DNA of 64,000 bases from Belliella kenyensis. Its GTDB lineage: Bacteria; Bacteroidota; Bacteroidia; Cytophagales; Cyclobacteriaceae. How positions within the stretch are numbered: position 1 is the first letter of the stretch; the number at the start of each line of letters is the position of its first letter. The translations under genes were made by a program, and so were the position numbers. Where the stretch lies: contig NZ_JAKZGR010000010.1 of assembly GCF_022549675.1 (NCBI RefSeq), positions 124,001-188,000 of the forward strand, in the 5' to 3' direction. A model generated the notes under the pieces. It was not told the DNA's origin and did not search any database. It was given only the letters and a program-made list of their open reading frames with translations. This document shows, piece by piece, positions 1 to 8,593 of the stretch.

Positions 1-1
1 A

Positions 2-427
2 TGGGATTTTGGTGATGGTTATCAGAGTAAAGATTTGAATCCTGTGCACAGTTATGGCAAAGCTGGGTCATACGATGTGAGATTGACTGCTTACGACATA
101 TATGGATGCTCTGTGACTGAAACCAATACAGTCCAGGTAAGTTCCCATCTGAGTATAGCCGTGATGCCTAACGCATTTAGTCCAAATGGTGACGGATTAA
201 ATGACATTTTGAAACCTGTAATGAAACGTATTAAGCATTTTCAAATGGATATTTTTAATCAATGGGGAGAACATATTTTTTCAGAAAGTGGATTAGAAAT
301 TAATGGATGGGATGGGATGCACAAAGGCAGGTTTTTGCCGTCAGGCAATTATATCTATAAGATTTCATATCATTCGATAGAAGGTGATATGGTTCATCAA
401 ACAGGTGCGGTCACATTAATTAGGTAA
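2..427 (+). CDS. C-terminal end of a T9SS type B (CHU_C) sorted PKD-domain surface protein (partial)
   Basis: Only the last 141 codons are in the window; the frame is open through base 2, so the gene begins upstream. The first visible residues (WDFGDG, then HSYGKAGSYDVRLTA) are the typical end of a PKD domain. Next comes PNAFSPNGDGLNDILKP, the signature opening of the gliding-motility-associated C-terminal domain, which acts as a T9SS type B sorting signal. The end, with YIYKISYH and GAVTLIR, fits that domain. The protein is therefore expected to be exported by the T9SS to the cell surface or medium. The PorP/SprF gene starts four bases after its stop; type B cargo genes are often followed by a dedicated PorP/SprF partner. 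A TTG at 35 is not the real start. Confidence 0.9.
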   Translation, partial: WDFGDGYQSKDLNPVHSYGKAGSYDVRLTAYDIYGCSVTETNTVQVSSHLSIAVMPNAFSPNGDGLNDILKPVMKRIKHFQMDIFNQWGEHIFSESGLEINGWDGMHKGRFLPSGNYIYKISYHSIEGDMVHQTGAVTLIR

Positions 428-431
428 GGTC

Positions 432-1457
432 ATGAGAAAGCTGTTTTTCCTTTTTGCTTATTTGATGTTCTTCTCCAACGTCGTTGCGCAAGACATACAG
501 TTTTCCCAGTTCTATGCAGCACCTCTCTATCTTAATCCTGCATTTGCAGGTTCATCTGAAATGACTCGTGTTGGAGTCAACTATCGAAGCCAATGGCCGG
601 GACTTGGCTACACTTTCAATTCTTACTCAGCATACATTGATCATTATTTGTTTGACTGGAATAGTGGCATAGGATTGATTGTGAATGGCACTCAGGAGTC
701 AATGTCCCACTTAAGCACAATGGAGGTAGGAGCGGTCTATTCTTACAGATTGCAACTAGGATTTAGAAGTTTTTTAAGGTTTGGGGGACAGGTCAGTATG
801 GTGTCACGTGACCATGATTTCAGTCAATTGATTTTTGGGAGTCAAATAGATGCTCATGGCGGTATTGGAGATTTCAGTGGAGAGAACCTTGCCTTTGACG
901 GTCGACACAGGTTTGCAGATTATAACTTTGGAGTGCTTTTTCACAATGAGTTGATATGGTTTGGTTTGTCAGCCCATCATGTCACGCAGCCAAGTGTTTC
1001 TTTTTTGGAAGAGAGTATTTCCAAATTGCCTGTCAGACTTTCTGCCCATGGAGGTGTCAAGTTTGACCTTTCTCAAGGCGCATCACAACAGTTTAGGAAT
1101 AATATGATGGGGTCTAGAGAGTTGTTTTTGGCCTTCAATTATAAACACCAAGACCCTTTTAATCAGCTGGATCTTGGAGCTCAAGTTAATCTCCAGCCAA
1201 TAGTATTTGGCATTTGGTATAGGGGACTTCCTACTATCAGTGACCTATCAGCCAATAATGAATCGTTGATTGGTCTGGTTGGATTTTCATTGGGTAATGG
1301 TCTAGATGTCGGATACAGTTATGATTATACACTTTCCAAGCTTAATCAAGCCAGTTCTGGAGGAGCACATGAGGTTTCTTTGAGGTTTGCATTTTTAGCC
1401 GGTGGTAGAGATTATCAGGATAGAAGAGTTAGCATGATGCCATGTTTCAAATATTGA
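432..1457 (+). CDS. PorP/SprF family type IX secretion system membrane protein
   Basis: 341 residues. A signal peptide (about residues 1-19, ending VVAQ) is followed by DIQFSQFYAAPLYLNPAFAG, the hallmark start of the PorP/SprF family, and then an outer-membrane beta-barrel-like sequence rich in alternating aromatic and polar residues. Family members pair with PorK/PorN-type T9SS rings or with individual type B cargo proteins. The gene lies four bases after a CHU_C cargo gene, so the two are very likely one operon and this copy probably serves that cargo rather than being the core PorP. A hairpin terminator follows. Confidence 0.92.
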   Translation: MRKLFFLFAYLMFFSNVVAQDIQFSQFYAAPLYLNPAFAGSSEMTRVGVNYRSQWPGLGYTFNSYSAYIDHYLFDWNSGIGLIVNGTQESMSHLSTMEVGAVYSYRLQLGFRSFLRFGGQVSMVSRDHDFSQLIFGSQIDAHGGIGDFSGENLAFDGRHRFADYNFGVLFHNELIWFGLSAHHVTQPSVSFLEESISKLPVRLSAHGGVKFDLSQGASQQFRNNMMGSRELFLAFNYKHQDPFNQLDLGAQVNLQPIVFGIWYRGLPTISDLSANNESLIGLVGFSLGNGLDVGYSYDYTLSKLNQASSGGAHEVSLRFAFLAGGRDYQDRRVSMMPCFKY

Positions 1458-1493
1458 GAAACTTGGGTTAGGGATATTTTTAAATTTTATTTG

Positions 1494-1526
1494 CCTCCAC
1501 TTTCTTAATCGTGGAGGTATTTTTTT
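1494..1526 (+). terminator. Rho-independent terminator after porP/sprF
   Basis: Perfect 7-bp stem CCTCCAC (1494-1500) / GTGGAGG (1511-1517) with a 10-base loop, followed by TATTTTTTTG. It lies 37 bases after the PorP/SprF stop. The rest of 1458-1729 is AT-rich with no gene seen. Confidence 0.8.
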
Positions 1527-1729
1527 GATTTTATGCTTCTTTAGCAGTGGTATCAATTTTTTGGCAAAATCAGTTGCTAATGATCATTATCAATGAAAAG
1601 TAAAGCTAAGTTGAAACGATATTTTCTTTAGTTATTATCAAGGCTGCATATATACATAGGTACTTTTTTGTAAAAGCCCAAAAACAAATCAAGCTCAAAA
1701 TCGCTTCAATTAATTCTAATAAATAGTAT

Positions 1730-3271
1730 ATGAAAAAAATACTTCGCCTGATTTTAGGAGATCAATTGAATTCCAATCATAGCTGGTTCAGTGAGATAGA
1801 TAAAAATGCGACTTACTTGATCATGGAGATGATGCAGGAAGCAGAATACACTAATCATCATATTCAAAAGGTAGTTGGGTTTTTTCTAGCGATGAGAAAT
1901 TTTGCTGAGTCTATCGAAAGACAAGGACATAAGGTAATCTACTTTAGTTTAGATGATCAAGACAATTCTCAGAAACTTGAGGAAAATATTCTAAAACTGA
2001 TTGATAGACATGGTTTTGATAGGTTTGAATACCAGTTGCCTGATGAGTACCGTCTTGATCAGCTGCTTTTAGAGTTGACTAAGAAGTTAGAATCAAAAAA
2101 GAGTTTTTCAGTTAGAGTCGTGGACACTGAACATTTTTTAACGGAAAGGGGATTTTTGAAGGATTTTTTCAAAGGTAAAAAAACCTATCTCATGGAAACA
2201 TTCTATAGGTCGATGAGATCAAAGCATGATGTGTTGATGGATGGTAAAGAGCCGCTCACTGGCAAATGGAACTATGATCATGAAAACCGAAACAAACTCA
2301 AAGATCCACTTTTGCTGGTTAAGCCTAAGACATTTTCTAAAGATGTGAACACGGTCGTGAATATGATTCGATCGAAAGGAGTCAAGACAATTGGTGAAAT
2401 TGATGAGAAGAATTTTGATTGGCCAATAAGTAGAGAAGAGTCTATGGAAGCCCTAAAGTACTTTTGTGAAAAGCTTCTTTTTCGCTTTGGCGAATATCAG
2501 GATGCCATGTATGATGGTGATAGTTTCCTGTTTCATAGTAGACTTAGTTTTGCCATGAACGTCAAGATGATTTCACCGCTTGAAGTGGTGGAGTATGTGG
2601 AAAAGTATTGGCTGAGGCATCAGGATGCGATAGATGTGGCTCAGGTAGAGGGGTTTATTCGTCAGATAATCGGCTGGAGAGAATATATGAGAGGTGTGTA
2701 TTGGGCAGAAATGCCTGGGTTTGCAAAGCTCAATTTTTTTGATCATAAACGAAAACTTCCACAGTTCTTTTGGACCGGTAAGACGAAAATGAATTGTCTC
2801 AAACATGCGATAGAGGGATCTCTCAAGTCGGCCTATGCCCATCATATCCAAAGGCTGATGGTTACAGGAAATTTCATGCTGCTAGCTGGTATTGATCCAG
2901 ATGAGGTGGATCAATGGTACTTAGGTATTTACATAGATGCGATCGAATGGGTAGAGATTACCAATACCAGAGGAATGAGCCAGTTTGCAGACGGTGGTAT
3001 TGTAGGTACTAAGCCCTATGTCTCTTCTGCAAATTACATCGACAAAATGAGCAATTATTGTGAATCATGTTTTTATAAAAAGAATCAAAAAATAGGTGAT
3101 CGAGCTTGTCCTTTCAATAGTCTTTACTGGCATTTTTATGCAAGAAATGAAGAGAAACTTTCGAAAAACCCAAGAATAGGAATGGCTTACAGGACCTTAG
3201 CAAAGATGAAAGATGCAGAGGCCATCTTGAAACAGGCAGAGGATTATCTTAACCAAATTGAAAAGTTGTGA
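1730..3271 (+). CDS. Cryptochrome/photolyase family protein, FeS-BCP (prokaryotic (6-4) photolyase) type
   Basis: 513 residues, the usual length for deoxyribodipyrimidine photolyase-related proteins. The start (LRLILGDQLNSNHSWF) is typical of this branch; residues 1 to about 130 are the antenna-chromophore domain and the rest is the FAD-binding helical domain. Four cysteines, Cys356, Cys444, Cys447 and Cys460, match the spacing of the [4Fe-4S] ligands in Agrobacterium PhrB (350, 438, 441, 454), offset by six throughout. From the family this is a light-driven repair enzyme for (6-4) photoproducts using FAD, a lumazine-type antenna and an Fe-S cluster; substrate specificity here is inferred. 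It appears monocistronic, with no clear Shine-Dalgarno. Confidence 0.93.
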   Translation: MKKILRLILGDQLNSNHSWFSEIDKNATYLIMEMMQEAEYTNHHIQKVVGFFLAMRNFAESIERQGHKVIYFSLDDQDNSQKLEENILKLIDRHGFDRFEYQLPDEYRLDQLLLELTKKLESKKSFSVRVVDTEHFLTERGFLKDFFKGKKTYLMETFYRSMRSKHDVLMDGKEPLTGKWNYDHENRNKLKDPLLLVKPKTFSKDVNTVVNMIRSKGVKTIGEIDEKNFDWPISREESMEALKYFCEKLLFRFGEYQDAMYDGDSFLFHSRLSFAMNVKMISPLEVVEYVEKYWLRHQDAIDVAQVEGFIRQIIGWREYMRGVYWAEMPGFAKLNFFDHKRKLPQFFWTGKTKMNCLKHAIEGSLKSAYAHHIQRLMVTGNFMLLAGIDPDEVDQWYLGIYIDAIEWVEITNTRGMSQFADGGIVGTKPYVSSANYIDKMSNYCESCFYKKNQKIGDRACPFNSLYWHFYARNEEKLSKNPRIGMAYRTLAKMKDAEAILKQAEDYLNQIEKL

Positions 3272-3689
3272 TATGGATGAATATCATCAAAGACTCAAGC
3301 TCCTGTTTAAATTGGTTTTGGTGGCATTTGAATGTTCAGAAAGAAAGAAGAAGAACCATTCAAAACCTATGTTCTCAAATCAGAAGATGTATTTTAAGCA
3401 TTTCTTAGGTTCATAACACAGATTATATACCACCATACTGGTATTATCAATTTATTTGATATCACTGATTCTATTTACCCTTATCAACGTACATCCAATA
3501 TCATATCATGTCATCGCTAAGCCTAATCGACCATTGTATGTTTTACTAGTAAAGTTTTGTATATCAAATTATTAATTTTCAATTTAGACCAAATCAAAAG
3601 TAAATCGACTCCTTTTAATCCAACCTTCTTAAGGTGATTGAGAATAGAAAAAATTATCCTTCTTAAATTCAATTATGTTGTTTTCAAAA
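3272..3689. other. Intergenic gap between convergent photolyase and P1 peptidase genes
   Basis: 418 AT-rich bases without a recognisable gene. The only reading frame of note is a 47-codon one (3273-3416, plus strand), starting one base after the photolyase stop; it has no recognisable motif and is not called. No clear terminator hairpin with a T-run was found. Confidence 0.5.
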
Positions 3690-4817
3690 TCAATCTTTTT
3701 TGATTTTCATCAGTTCGAGTACCTTATGAACTGGTAGTGCGGAGACTTTTCTTCCATCCTTTCCAATCATGTCTTCTGCGGCAAACAAAGAATTGATGAT
3801 GGCTTCCTCGGTGGCCTCTATGGTCGCAAGAAACAGTGCCGACATATCATCATTTCTCAGCTCCTCTCGCTTTATCGAAGTATCCGAAGATTGATGCGGA
3901 ATCAAGTTGTCTTCAAAATTTGAAAATGCAATGACATAATCTCCAGAACCATTAGAAGCTATCCCGCCTGTTTTTGCTAAGCCAAGCATGGCTCTTTGTG
4001 CAATTCTCTTGAGATTTCGCTCTCCCAGAGGAGCATCAGTAGCTACGATGATCATACATGAGCCATCAGCAGACTCGAGTTGATTTTTGAAAGCATATTG
4101 TTCCAAAGCAACTCCTACTGGTGTTCCATTTACCTGAAGTACACCTCCGAAATTTGACTGGACAAGTACACCCACGGTGTATCCTCCCAAAGATATTGGA
4201 AGCTTTCGAGAAGCGGTTCCTATTCCACCTTTGAATCCAAAGCATACAGTGCCTGTACCAGCTCCGACATTTCCTTCTACTACTGGCCCACTTCTAGCCG
4301 CATCAATAGCCTTCACCACTTCCTTACTGTTGATATGCATCCCTCTGATGTCATTTAGAAGTCCGTCGTTTGTTTCTCCGACTATTGCATTCACAGATTG
4401 AATATGTTCGTTCCCTTCTTGACTAAGACTGTATTTTACCAAACCTTCTAATGCCGCAGCTACACTGAGTGTATTGGTAAGAATGATCGGAGATTCTATG
4501 TTTCCGAGCTCTTCTACCTGAGTACTTCCCGCCAGTTTACCAAAGCCATTTCCTACAAAAATTGCCGCTGGCACTTTTTTTTGAAATATGTTGCCTTGGT
4601 GGGGAAGTATCGCCGTGACACCAGTTCGGATATTATCCCCCTCTATTTTGGTGAAGTGGCCCACACTTACACCTTCGACATCAGTGATGGCATTGTTTTC
4701 GCCGGGTTTCAGTACACCTATGTGTATTCCCATGTCTCTAGGTCGATCTTGACTAAAAGAAAAATTAGAGTATAATGTGATAAAAAGGAAATGAATAAGG
4801 ATTATGGATTTTTTCAT
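3690..4817 (-). CDS. P1 family peptidase (DmpA/S58-like, L-aminopeptidase/D-esterase)
   Basis: 375 residues with a signal peptide (about 1-22, ending FSFSQ), so probably periplasmic. The body carries S58 family features: ITDVEGVSVGH (44-54), GETNDGLLND (147-156), GNVGAGTGTVCFGFKGGIGT (182-201), SNFGG (221-225) and DGSCMIIVATDAPL (251-264). In DmpA-type enzymes the precursor self-cleaves at a Gly-Ser bond and the new N-terminal Ser is the nucleophile; Gly252-Ser253 fits. Asn223 matches the conserved Asn. Family members release N-terminal amino acids from small peptides; the substrate here is unknown. It begins 7 bases after the ALDH gene on the same strand, suggesting co-transcription. Confidence 0.93.
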   Translation of the reverse strand: MKKSIILIHFLFITLYSNFSFSQDRPRDMGIHIGVLKPGENNAITDVEGVSVGHFTKIEGDNIRTGVTAILPHQGNIFQKKVPAAIFVGNGFGKLAGSTQVEELGNIESPIILTNTLSVAAALEGLVKYSLSQEGNEHIQSVNAIVGETNDGLLNDIRGMHINSKEVVKAIDAARSGPVVEGNVGAGTGTVCFGFKGGIGTASRKLPISLGGYTVGVLVQSNFGGVLQVNGTPVGVALEQYAFKNQLESADGSCMIIVATDAPLGERNLKRIAQRAMLGLAKTGGIASNGSGDYVIAFSNFEDNLIPHQSSDTSIKREELRNDDMSALFLATIEATEEAIINSLFAAEDMIGKDGRKVSALPVHKVLELMKIKKD

Positions 4818-4824
4818 GAAGTTT

Positions 4825-6237
4825 TTAAAACCATTTAAGTAGAAGTTTTGTGATTTTTTTTGCAGAAAATCCGTATGGAGGGTAAAGCGGTTTGGAACCT
4901 GTTAAGCCAATTCTCTGCTTCAAAATTGCTTTCTCGTTGCTGAATGCAAGGAAGCCAAATTTGCCATGTGCTTTACCGATTCCGGAATTGTTCACCCCTC
5001 CAAAGGGCAGTTCGTGCTGTAAATAGTGAAGGACGCAATCATTTACCACTACAGCTCCTGAGGAAGTTTTTGCGATTACTTCATCCGTAATCTCTGAAGA
5101 TTTGGAAAAGACGTATAAAGCCAGCGGTTTTGGCTGTGCATTTACATAAGTAATAGCTTCATTCAAGCTTTCGTAAGGGACGATCGGAAGTATGGGGCCG
5201 AATATCTCTTCCTGCATCACCAGCATACTTGCATTCACATCGGATAGTAATGTAGGTTCAAAATAATTCTCATTGCTATTCACTTGACCACCAGTGATGA
5301 TTCGGGCTCCTTTTTCAGTAGCATCTGCTAGAAGGCGATGAAGTCTTTGCAAATGTTTATTGTTTACAATTCTGGCATAATCCTTTGATTTTTCTATACC
5401 CTTCCCCTTGGGATTGTACATCTTATTGAGGGAATCTGTCAATGCTACGACGAATTGCTCGGTGATACTATTTTGTACCAGAATGTAATCAGGGGCAATG
5501 CATGTTTGTCCACAATTCACAAATTTACCCCAAATGATCTTATCAGCAGCATCTTTGAGGTCGGTATTGCTGTCAATGATAGCTGGGGATTTGCCACCAA
5601 GCTCCAGAGTCACAGAGCTCAAATGCTCTGCAGCTGCTTTCATCACTACTTTACCTATGGCTGGACTTCCAGTAAAGAAAATATGATCAAAAGGCTTGCT
5701 AAGTAAATACTGAGCTACTTCTGCTTCTCCTTCGAATACTGCTACTTCTTGATTTTCAAATACTTCATCCACCAATCTACGAACTAGTGCTGAGGTATGG
5801 GGTGTGAGCTCTGAGGGCTTGATAATAGCCGTACATCCAGCTGCAATCGCCGACACGAGTGGTCCGATAGACAGATTGAATGGGTAATTCCATGGTGCTA
5901 TGATTAGTGAAACGCCTTTGGGTTCATATTCAATAAAAGAACGGCTTCCAAGCATGGTCAGTGGGGTAGATACTTTTTGGGGAGCCATCCAGTCACCTAA
6001 ATTTTTGATGGCATGCTTGATGTCAGAACTGACCACAAAAATTTCAGAGATATTGGTCTCTGTGTATGGCTTTTTGAAATCAGAAAAAATTGCTTTTCGA
6101 ATGTCCTCTTGATTTGTATCTATCCAGTTTTGTAAGTCTTCAAGTTTTTTTACCCTCTGAGCCTTACTGCTTGTCCTAAGCTTAAGTGATTGTAATTTTT
6201 GAGCATCGAAAATCTGATCAATATTTGCCTTATCCAT
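4825..6237 (-). CDS. Aldehyde dehydrogenase family protein, class 3/fatty-aldehyde type
   Basis: 470 residues. It oxidises aldehydes to acids with NAD(P)+. Visible features: the PWNYPF cofactor-site motif (115-120), FFTGSPAIGK (187-196), Glu212 in LELGGKSP, and catalytic Cys246 in NCGQTCIAPD. The length of about 470 residues and a hydrophobic C-terminus (KLLLKWF) resemble ALDH3/coniferyl and fatty-aldehyde dehydrogenases, which are shorter than classical ALDHs and sometimes membrane-associated. It is the first gene of a two-gene minus-strand unit with the P1 peptidase. The aldehyde substrate cannot be deduced. Confidence 0.93.
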   Translation of the reverse strand: MDKANIDQIFDAQKLQSLKLRTSSKAQRVKKLEDLQNWIDTNQEDIRKAIFSDFKKPYTETNISEIFVVSSDIKHAIKNLGDWMAPQKVSTPLTMLGSRSFIEYEPKGVSLIIAPWNYPFNLSIGPLVSAIAAGCTAIIKPSELTPHTSALVRRLVDEVFENQEVAVFEGEAEVAQYLLSKPFDHIFFTGSPAIGKVVMKAAAEHLSSVTLELGGKSPAIIDSNTDLKDAADKIIWGKFVNCGQTCIAPDYILVQNSITEQFVVALTDSLNKMYNPKGKGIEKSKDYARIVNNKHLQRLHRLLADATEKGARIITGGQVNSNENYFEPTLLSDVNASMLVMQEEIFGPILPIVPYESLNEAITYVNAQPKPLALYVFSKSSEITDEVIAKTSSGAVVVNDCVLHYLQHELPFGGVNNSGIGKAHGKFGFLAFSNEKAILKQRIGLTGSKPLYPPYGFSAKKITKLLLKWF

Positions 6238-6643
6238 AGTTTTTGAAATTCTAGTTGTTCAATGATTTACAAACCACTATCATGCCATGCATGATTTTTT
6301 TTAATCTTTACAGACAATCTACCTCAAAAGAATTCCTTTTTGTTTCAGAAAGATAGGTAATTCGTGGAGAAAAATTAAACCGTCATTTAGTTTATGTTCA
6401 TTCTGTACCAAATGATTTTAACAAATGAGTTTGTGCAGAGTTAGACCATAGAAGGTGTTTTGTGCAAATAAAATTTAGCTTCAAGGTCAAAATTCATTAG
6501 AATCCAATTAGATATAATACCTGAATCTTGATAAAGCCTTATTGGATTTGTTTTCAGGGATCTTTTGGGGTATATACTATGGGGAGTTATTTGATCAAAG
6601 TTTTTTTTACTTATATTTTGTTCCTTATAAAAATTGTAGTAGA
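6238..6643. other. Divergent intergenic region between ALDH and ohrR
   Basis: About 400 AT-rich bases without a gene. It must carry the promoters for the minus-strand ALDH unit and the plus-strand ohrR-ohr unit. The only strong element seen is the palindrome at its right edge, listed separately. Confidence 0.5.
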
Positions 6644-6663
6644 TTTAATTGTTAACAATTAAA
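6644..6663 (+). promoter_or_regulatory. Probable OhrR operator (20-base perfect palindrome)
   Basis: TTTAATTGTTAACAATTAAA reads identically on both strands and ends 8 bases before the ohrR ATG. The core AATTGT-TA-ACAATT resembles OhrR boxes (TACAATT/AATTGTA-like half sites) known from other bacteria. Its position suits autorepression of ohrR-ohr that is relieved by organic peroxides. The palindrome is seen; the binding is inferred. Confidence 0.65.
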
Positions 6664-6671
6664 ATGATGTG

Positions 6672-7112
6672 ATGAGCAAAAAAGACGCCCTTTTACTCGA
6701 AAATCAAATATGCTTTCCTTTATACGCAGCGTCACGAATGTTGATTCAAGCTTACCACGAGCCTCTGGGGGCTATTGGCCTGACATATCCTCAATATCTC
6801 GTCATGTTGGTTCTTTGGGAAGAAGATGGTTTGGCGGTGAATGTGATAGGTAAAAAGCTTCATTTAGATTCAGGAACGCTAACCCCATTGCTCAAAAGAT
6901 TAGAGTCTTCCAATCTGATAAAAAGAGTTCGCAGTGATAAGGATGAGCGTAAAGTTGAAATAGAGCTTACTTTTCAAGGGAAAGCTTTAAAAAACAAGGC
7001 TGGTACAATTCCAGAAAAATTAAGACAGGCATTGAACACAATAGATTTAGAATCGTTAGATAGACTCAAATTACAACTTCATCAATTAATAGATACTTTA
7101 AACCAATCTTAA
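6672..7112 (+). CDS. ohrR: MarR family organic-peroxide sensor, OhrR-like
   Basis: 146 residues from the ATG at 6672; a GTG one codon upstream is possible but less likely. The N-terminus LLENQICFPLYAASR matches OhrR proteins, with Cys14 at the place of the reactive peroxide-sensing cysteine (Cys15 in Bacillus subtilis OhrR). A winged-helix DNA-binding domain covers about residues 45-105, including LDSGTLTPLLKRLESSNLIKR, and a dimerisation helix follows. It lies 7 bases upstream of ohr and just after a perfect palindrome, the classical layout for an autoregulated repressor whose cysteine oxidation releases DNA. Confidence 0.9.
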   Translation: MSKKDALLLENQICFPLYAASRMLIQAYHEPLGAIGLTYPQYLVMLVLWEEDGLAVNVIGKKLHLDSGTLTPLLKRLESSNLIKRVRSDKDERKVEIELTFQGKALKNKAGTIPEKLRQALNTIDLESLDRLKLQLHQLIDTLNQS

Positions 7113-7119
7113 CAACAAA

Positions 7120-7542
7120 ATGGAAAAAATCACAATTGATTACACCGCAACCGCCGTAAATACAGGAGGAAGAAAAGGACATGTCAAAACAGATGATGGT
7201 CAGCTAGACTTTGATGTAGCCATGCCAAAAGAAATTGGAGGCGAAGGCGGCAAGACTAATCCAGAGCAGCTTTTTGCCGCAGGTTATGCAGCTTGTTTTG
7301 GCGGAGCATTAGGAGCGGTAGCCAAAGGTGTGAAGCTAAATGATGCTGAGATCACTGTAAAAGCTCATCTTGGTAAAACAGAGAATGGTGGATTTGGACT
7401 TGCAGTAGATATTATATGCAAAATCCCACAAGCAGAATCATTGGAAGCTGCTCAAAAACTAGTCGAAGCAGCACATGAGGTATGCCCATATTCCAAAGCA
7501 ACAAGAGGAAATATTGAAGTGAATGTAAAAGCTGTAGCTTAA
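7120..7542 (+). CDS. ohr: Organic hydroperoxide reductase Ohr (OsmC/Ohr family)
   Basis: 140 residues, full family length. The catalytic pair is Cys59 (AGYAACFGGAL) and Cys122 (VCPYSKATRGN); Arg18 and Glu49 match the conserved residues that position Cys59 in Ohr enzymes. The Ohr branch, rather than OsmC, is indicated by TATAVNTGGRKG and VCPYSKATRGN. It reduces organic and lipid hydroperoxides in the cytoplasm using lipoylated proteins in studied homologues. It is co-transcribed with ohrR and expected to be induced by organic peroxides. Confidence 0.95.
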   Translation: MEKITIDYTATAVNTGGRKGHVKTDDGQLDFDVAMPKEIGGEGGKTNPEQLFAAGYAACFGGALGAVAKGVKLNDAEITVKAHLGKTENGGFGLAVDIICKIPQAESLEAAQKLVEAAHEVCPYSKATRGNIEVNVKAVA

Positions 7543-7587
7543 GATATTTAAAATTTAGGAGTGATTTTTTCTCCTAAACAAAATTAG

Positions 7588-7595
7588 TACATTTG
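7588..7595 (+). promoter_or_regulatory. Bacteroidota -7 box (TACATTTG) just upstream of a terminator hairpin
   Basis: Perfect TAnnTTTG. No clear TTTG lies 17-21 bases upstream, only a T-run. A start site here would fall at the 5' edge of the hairpin at 7600, so the two elements sit oddly together; it may be fortuitous. Confidence 0.35.
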
Positions 7596-7599
7596 CAAT

Positions 7600-7641
7600 G
7601 CCTGATAGACCTAAAAACAATTAGGATTATCAGGCTTTTTT
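7600..7641 (+). terminator. Rho-independent terminator after ohr
   Basis: 8-bp stem GCCTGATA (7600-7607) / TATCAGGC (7628-7635) with a nested CCTAA/TTAGG stem inside, followed by six T. It ends the ohrR-ohr unit about 60 bases after its stop. A second dyad, TTTAGGAG/CTCCTAAA (7554-7578), precedes it without a T-run. Confidence 0.8.
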
Positions 7642-7741
7642 GTACAGAATCATTTGATAGTAATGAGTCTTAACATAAATTAACCGCCTAAATACGAAAG
7701 TAGGTTTTTATATCGTTTGGTACTTTATAAATTGCAACGTC

Positions 7742-8509
7742 TTGAAAAAAGTCAACTTTAATTCGATCTTCATTTTTGTGTTATTTGGATGCCTGAATCT
7801 ATTTGCAGTACCAAATGTAAATGGGCAACAATATGAATTTGGAGGAGGATTAGGTGTGGCGACTTACTCAGGTGATCTTGTTCGTAGATTGGACAAAGGA
7901 AGAATTGGGGCTCAAGGAACGTTATTTGGCAGACGAAATTTTGACAATGTGTGGTCACTCAGGGTGGGACTCTCGTATGGTAGACTGAGTGCTGCTGATA
8001 GTATCAACCCAATAGACCCAGTGGCTTTGGTTCGTGATGCTTACTTCAAGGGTAATCTATTCGAGCTGTCGGCTGTGATGGAGTATCACTTCTTGGATTA
8101 TTTGCACCCACAATCTCCCAATCGCTTTTCACCGTATGGTTTTTTTGGAATAGGAATATCTTATTTCAATGGAAATGGAGGCTTTGGATTCAATCCAGAT
8201 CAGCCAGATAGAGGGGGGTATAGTATTGGAGTTCCTGTCATTCCATTTGGAGCAGGAGTGAAATATAAATTGACAGATAAGTGGGGTCTTGCTTTGGAGA
8301 TGGGGTTTCGAGCTTCCTTCACAGATTTATTAGATAGAGTAGATGGTAGTGTGAGTTTTAGAAGAACTGGACCTTCTCCAGGGCAAATTGAACCAATTGA
8401 ACAAATTTATTATCCATATCAAGCCAACTCGAGTGATCGTGACTGGTATTATTTTTTAGGTATTACAGTAAGTTATTCGATTTCCTCTGTAAAATGCTAC
8501 ATCTATTAA
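7742..8509 (+). CDS. DUF6089-like outer-membrane beta-barrel protein
   Basis: 255 residues from a TTG start. A signal peptide (about residues 1-28, ending NVNG) is followed by a barrel-like sequence beginning YEFGGGLGVATYSGDL, with repeated amphipathic strands such as PYGFFGIGISYFNGNGG and ending in WYYFLGITVSYSI. Proteins of this type commonly precede the isoprenyl transferase and BamA genes in Bacteroidota, as here. Function is unknown; the neighbourhood suggests an envelope-assembly or structural role. The TTG start is the first in-frame codon that includes the whole signal peptide. Confidence 0.8.
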   Translation: MKKVNFNSIFIFVLFGCLNLFAVPNVNGQQYEFGGGLGVATYSGDLVRRLDKGRIGAQGTLFGRRNFDNVWSLRVGLSYGRLSAADSINPIDPVALVRDAYFKGNLFELSAVMEYHFLDYLHPQSPNRFSPYGFFGIGISYFNGNGGFGFNPDQPDRGGYSIGVPVIPFGAGVKYKLTDKWGLALEMGFRASFTDLLDRVDGSVSFRRTGPSPGQIEPIEQIYYPYQANSSDRDWYYFLGITVSYSISSVKCYIY

Positions 8510-8593
8510 TTAATTGACCTATAGGTTAGAATATTGAAAAAGAAATAGCATTTTTGTACCTCCAAAAAAATACCGTATTTGGATTTGATCGGA

